Program-made: the position numbers and the translations under genes
Assembly: GCF_001657485.1 (NCBI RefSeq)
Contig: NZ_LXFU01000034.1
Coordinates: 1-64,000 of the forward strand
Reading direction: 5' to 3'
Length of the DNA stretch: 64,000 nt
Origin: Rhizobium sp. WYCCWR10014
GTDB taxonomy: Bacteria > Pseudomonadota > Alphaproteobacteria > Rhizobiales > Rhizobiaceae
The notes under the pieces: generated by a model
The model's input: the letters and a program-made list of their open reading frames with translations, nothing else
Databases searched by the model: none
What the model was told of the DNA's origin: nothing
In this document: in pieces, positions 61,466-64,000 of the stretch
Layout of the letters: each line of letters starts with the position of its first letter
How positions within the stretch are numbered: position 1 is the stretch's first letter

Positions 61466-62749
61466 TTGGCCATACAAGATCTCGCTATTATCAACGAACG
61501 CGTCCGCAGCCCGAATATCATCATCGCCCTTTGCGGTCTGCTGATCCTGTTCGACGGCTATGACCTGATCGTTTACGGCGCAGTCGCACCGGCGTTGCTC
61601 GGTGAAGCCAGCTGGGGCCTGACGCCGGGCATGGTCGGACGCGCCGCCTCCATCACCCTGTTCGGTATGCTGCTGGGCGCTCTCGTTGCCGGAACACTTG
61701 CTGACAGGATAGGTCGTCGCAAGGTCATCATCGGCAGTCTGCTGAGCTTTTCCGTTATGATGATCGGCAGCGGTCTTGCGCCGAACTTTCTCGTTTTCGA
61801 GGGAACACGCTTTCTCGCCGGCCTGGGCCTTGGAGCTCTTTTTCCCACGGTAACCGCTCTAATCATCGAGTTTTCTCCGCCGAAACGGAAGGCAATGGCC
61901 TATTCGATTGCTCTTCTGGGTTATCTGGCCGGCGGCATCATCTCGGGTGTCCTCGGAATGCTGCTGATACAGAAATACGGATGGCGTCCACTGATGATCA
62001 TCGGCGGCGCACCGATCCTGCTTCTGCCCTTCTTCATCCGCCTGATCCCCGAGTCCCCCGAATGGCTGGCAACGAAGAACCGCCAGACCGAAGCCAACCA
62101 GATCGCAAACCAATACGGGCTGCCCGACCCTGTAGCCAGGCCCGTTGCGTCACGCCAGGTGGGCATCCGCTCACTGTTTTCCGAAGGTCGCCTGCTGCCG
62201 ACATTGAACGCATGGGGCATTCACTTCTGTTCGCTTCTGCTCACATTCGGCATGGTCAACTGGCTTCCGACCATCATGAACAAGATGGGCTATGACCTCG
62301 GTTCTGCCCTCCTCTTCTCCGTAACGCTCAATCTCGGCGCCGCCGTCGGCCTTCTGATCGGCGCAAGGATTGCCGACCGCGGAAACGTCAAAATTGTCGT
62401 GGCAGGGATGTTTCTTCTCGGAGCCTGCTCGATCTGGTTGCTGACGCAGGTGGATCAGGGCCTCCAGGTCTATGGTCTCGTCGCACTTGCCGGTACGGGA
62501 ACGATCGGTACGCAGATCCTCGCCAACGTTCTCGTTGGAAACCTCTATCCGGTCGAGATCCGTGGAACCGGCCTTGGCTTCTCGCTCGGCATCGGCCGTA
62601 TTGGCGGCATGATAGGACCGGCCATCGGCGGTGCGGTTCTGGGTGCAGGCCTGGCTCCGCAGTGGAACTTCTACATCTTCGCATCGGTCGGAGTTTTGGG
62701 ATGCGTCCTCGCGCTCATGACGTTGCTGTATCGCAAAAAGGCTGATTGA
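61466..62749 (+). CDS. graK: Aromatic-acid MFS transporter GraK
   Basis: The start is read as TTG 61466, because GGGGAGGG lies five bases upstream. The ATG at 61448 has no ribosome site. The 427-residue protein has 12 spans and the aromatic acid:H+ symporter motifs, namely ILFDGYDLIVYGAVAP in the first span and the loop motif GTLADRIGRRKVII. It should import gamma-resorcylate with protons. It follows graR on the plus strand. Confidence 0.87.
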   Translation: MAIQDLAIINERVRSPNIIIALCGLLILFDGYDLIVYGAVAPALLGEASWGLTPGMVGRAASITLFGMLLGALVAGTLADRIGRRKVIIGSLLSFSVMMIGSGLAPNFLVFEGTRFLAGLGLGALFPTVTALIIEFSPPKRKAMAYSIALLGYLAGGIISGVLGMLLIQKYGWRPLMIIGGAPILLLPFFIRLIPESPEWLATKNRQTEANQIANQYGLPDPVARPVASRQVGIRSLFSEGRLLPTLNAWGIHFCSLLLTFGMVNWLPTIMNKMGYDLGSALLFSVTLNLGAAVGLLIGARIADRGNVKIVVAGMFLLGACSIWLLTQVDQGLQVYGLVALAGTGTIGTQILANVLVGNLYPVEIRGTGLGFSLGIGRIGGMIGPAIGGAVLGAGLAPQWNFYIFASVGVLGCVLALMTLLYRKKAD

Positions 62750-63019
62750 CGGTCAGATTGTCGGCAGGTCTGGCATCCAGAACCTGCCGGCAATGCAAAC
62801 CTTGTGAAGCCGATTCCCGATCATGGTCGATGGCTTTACGCGCTCACCGAGGCGAAAGACCGGAAGCGCAAGGACAGTGGTTTCCGCCGCCGGCACGCTG
62901 GCGATCGAGCAGGTCGGCTAAATCCCCGTGTCGTAAAACAAGATATATAGTCGACGAAGCGGCCGACATCCCGTATGCCGCTCATATGTCGTTCCGACAG
63001 GCAATAGAAAGTGGCAACT

Positions 63020-63253
63020 ATGGCAAACCCGCCCCGCAGATCTGTCAATCCAATGGATGCTGCCGAAGCGTTGTTCAAACCCGCGAAGAAGAAGCCGGAA
63101 CAAGCTGTTGAGCGGCCGGCGCTGCCGAATACCAAGGAGCTTGTTTCGCTCAAGATCGACAGTGATGTCCTTGCCTTTTTCCAGGAAGATGGCCCCGGCT
63201 GGCAGGATCGGATCAACGATATATTGCGCGCCGCGATGAAGAACAGGCTCTGA
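63020..63253 (+). CDS. BrnA-type antitoxin-like protein without a visible BrnT
   Basis: The 77-residue protein ends with the BrnA domain (LVSLKIDSDVLAFFQEDGPG, then RINDILRAAM), a ribbon-helix-helix DNA-binding fold that normally partners the BrnT RNase toxin. The N-terminal 40 residues are basic and Pro/Lys-rich. ATG 63020 and GTG 63011 are both possible starts; neither has a strong site. No BrnT sequence is seen in the 270 bases upstream or after it, so it looks like an orphan. Confidence 0.7.
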   Translation: MANPPRRSVNPMDAAEALFKPAKKKPEQAVERPALPNTKELVSLKIDSDVLAFFQEDGPGWQDRINDILRAAMKNRL

Positions 63254-63293
63254 CCCTGTTGCGCCATCTTGTACGCCACGGGTGGGTGGTGTG

Positions 63294-63689
63294 ATGCCGA
63301 ATATCCTGCACCGGCTTCTCCGCAGCGGCGTTGTCCATGTTCTCTTCGCCTTTTTGGCAATGGGCAGCTGGGCGGTTTTCGCCAATCGCGCGCACGCCAT
63401 GCCATTGCCGCTCTATGCCGGCCTTGTGCAGGGTACGATATCCGCCTGCCTGACGCTTTTCCTGAAATCTGTGATCGACTGGCTTTCGAAACGCTTCGTC
63501 GGATCCGCACGATTTTGGGCACCGCCTCTCATAGCTTGTCTCGGCTCAGCCAGCATTCTCGTGGCAATCCATACAGCAACCGGCACACCGGAAATACTCA
63601 AGACCATCGCATTTCCGCTGCTCGTATCGACCATCTACGCGGCAATTTACAATTATTCGATCTCGGCAAGACGAGGTTTCGATACATGA
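63294..63689 (+). CDS. Small four-span membrane protein, unknown function
   Basis: ATG 63294 follows GGTGGGTGGT. The 131-residue product has about four hydrophobic spans (VVHVLFAFLAMGSWAVF, LYAGLVQGTISACLTLFL, APPLIACLGSASILVAI, IAFPLLVSTIYAAIYNY) and a short basic tail. I do not recognise a family. It lies 40 bases after the BrnA-like gene on the same strand. Confidence 0.6.
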   Translation: MPNILHRLLRSGVVHVLFAFLAMGSWAVFANRAHAMPLPLYAGLVQGTISACLTLFLKSVIDWLSKRFVGSARFWAPPLIACLGSASILVAIHTATGTPEILKTIAFPLLVSTIYAAIYNYSISARRGFDT

Positions 63690-63789
63690 TGGGAAGGCGC
63701 CTGATCCCATTTTGCGGACACTCCTCCTGCGCACGGTAACAAGCAGTCGCAACTGCTGCAGGAAGCAGCAGCGTGTCCGCGGTAGACTG

Positions 63790-64000
63790 TCACTCCTTCA
63801 CCGCCCCGGTCATCGATGAGACGTAGTAGTCCACGAAGAACGAGTAGAGGATGACCACCGGGAGCGAGCCGAACAGTGCGCCTGCCATCAGCGCTCCCCA
63901 TTCGAAGACGTCGCCGCGCACCAGTTCGGTCAGCACGCCGACCGGGATGGTTTTGTTTTCCGACGACTGGATGAAGGTGAGCGCATAGATGAATTCGTTC
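63790..64000 (-). CDS. Sugar ABC importer permease, C-terminal end (MalG-like; cut by window edge)
   Basis: The last 70 codons of a minus-strand gene read NEFIYALTFIQSSENKTIPV, then WGALMAGALFGSLPVVILYS and a final YYVSSMTGAVKE before the TGA at 63790. This is the typical C-terminus of a carbohydrate-uptake type 1 permease. The rest of the gene and its importer lie beyond the window. Confidence 0.85.
   Translation of the reverse strand, partial: NEFIYALTFIQSSENKTIPVGVLTELVRGDVFEWGALMAGALFGSLPVVILYSFFVDYYVSSMTGAVKE

Noticed and set aside
62750..63010. Search for a BrnT toxin gene upstream of the BrnA-like gene
   Set aside because: No frame in this stretch shows BrnT features; short frames here have no family signal and I report no gene in it.
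1..64000. CRISPR arrays, tRNA or rRNA genes, replication origin genes
   Set aside because: None were seen on reading the window; no regularly spaced repeats or cloverleaf-like genes were noticed.

Overview
The window looks like a catabolic, accessory part of a Rhizobium-type alphaproteobacterial genome (R. leguminosarum/R. etli group; inference). The reasons are GC-rich coding on both strands, many ABC importers each with its own regulator, an erythritol locus in the rhizobial eryEFG / eryABCD-deoR-tpiB-rpiB arrangement, and a gamma-resorcylate cluster matching the one known from Rhizobium sp. MTP-10005. The density of importers and sugar or aromatic catabolism would fit a large plasmid or chromid, but no replication gene is in view.

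Layout. 1-1.1 kb: an IS30-type transposase cut by the window edge, then a decayed xdhC-mobA pair. 1.2-11.1 kb: an amide-sensing system, amiC-amiR, followed by a urea/branched-chain-amino-acid type ABC importer, a tandem-domain nitrilase-family protein and an iron alcohol dehydrogenase. Both the amiC leader and the importer leader carry a terminator whose 5' arm overlaps a small hairpin with a six-base loop, the layout expected for an ANTAR antiterminator such as AmiR. 11.2-14.4 kb: a DUF4143 ATPase, an IS30 remnant, a YkgJ-type gene broken by an amber codon, and a nitroreductase-like protein. 14.7-26.2 kb: an Asp/Glu/hydantoin racemase, a polyamine-type ABC importer, a HyuA-like ATPase, two tandem DUF917 proteins and a large LuxR-type ATPase regulator, which suggests a hydantoin-like or thiohydantoin-like substrate. 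26.3-29.2 kb: a flavin amine oxidase and a Na+/H+ antiporter.

29.3-37.4 kb: a LacI-type regulator divergent from a sugar ABC importer and a tagatose-3-epimerase-like enzyme, then a class II fructose-bisphosphate aldolase. 37.5-54.1 kb: the erythritol region. The minus strand holds a DUF2291 protein and eryEFG, and then a second DeoR regulator, FGGY kinase and GlpD-like dehydrogenase. The plus strand holds eryABCD, a DeoR regulator, tpiB and rpiB, which together convert erythritol to D-erythrose 4-phosphate. 54.4-55.5 kb: an ATP-dependent DNA ligase. 55.6-62.7 kb: the gamma-resorcylate genes, with graDAFCB plus a YciI-like gene on the minus strand and graR and graK on the plus strand. Resorcylate is decarboxylated to resorcinol, hydroxylated to hydroxyquinol, ring-cleaved and reduced to 3-oxoadipate. 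63.0-64 kb: an orphan BrnA-type antitoxin-like gene, a small membrane protein and the end of a sugar permease gene.

The parts most worth following are the AmiR/ANTAR-type control of an importer-hydrolase operon with a second nitrilase domain lacking its cysteine, the racemase/HyuA/twin-DUF917 operon, and the duplicated kinase-dehydrogenase-DeoR sets around one erythritol transporter.
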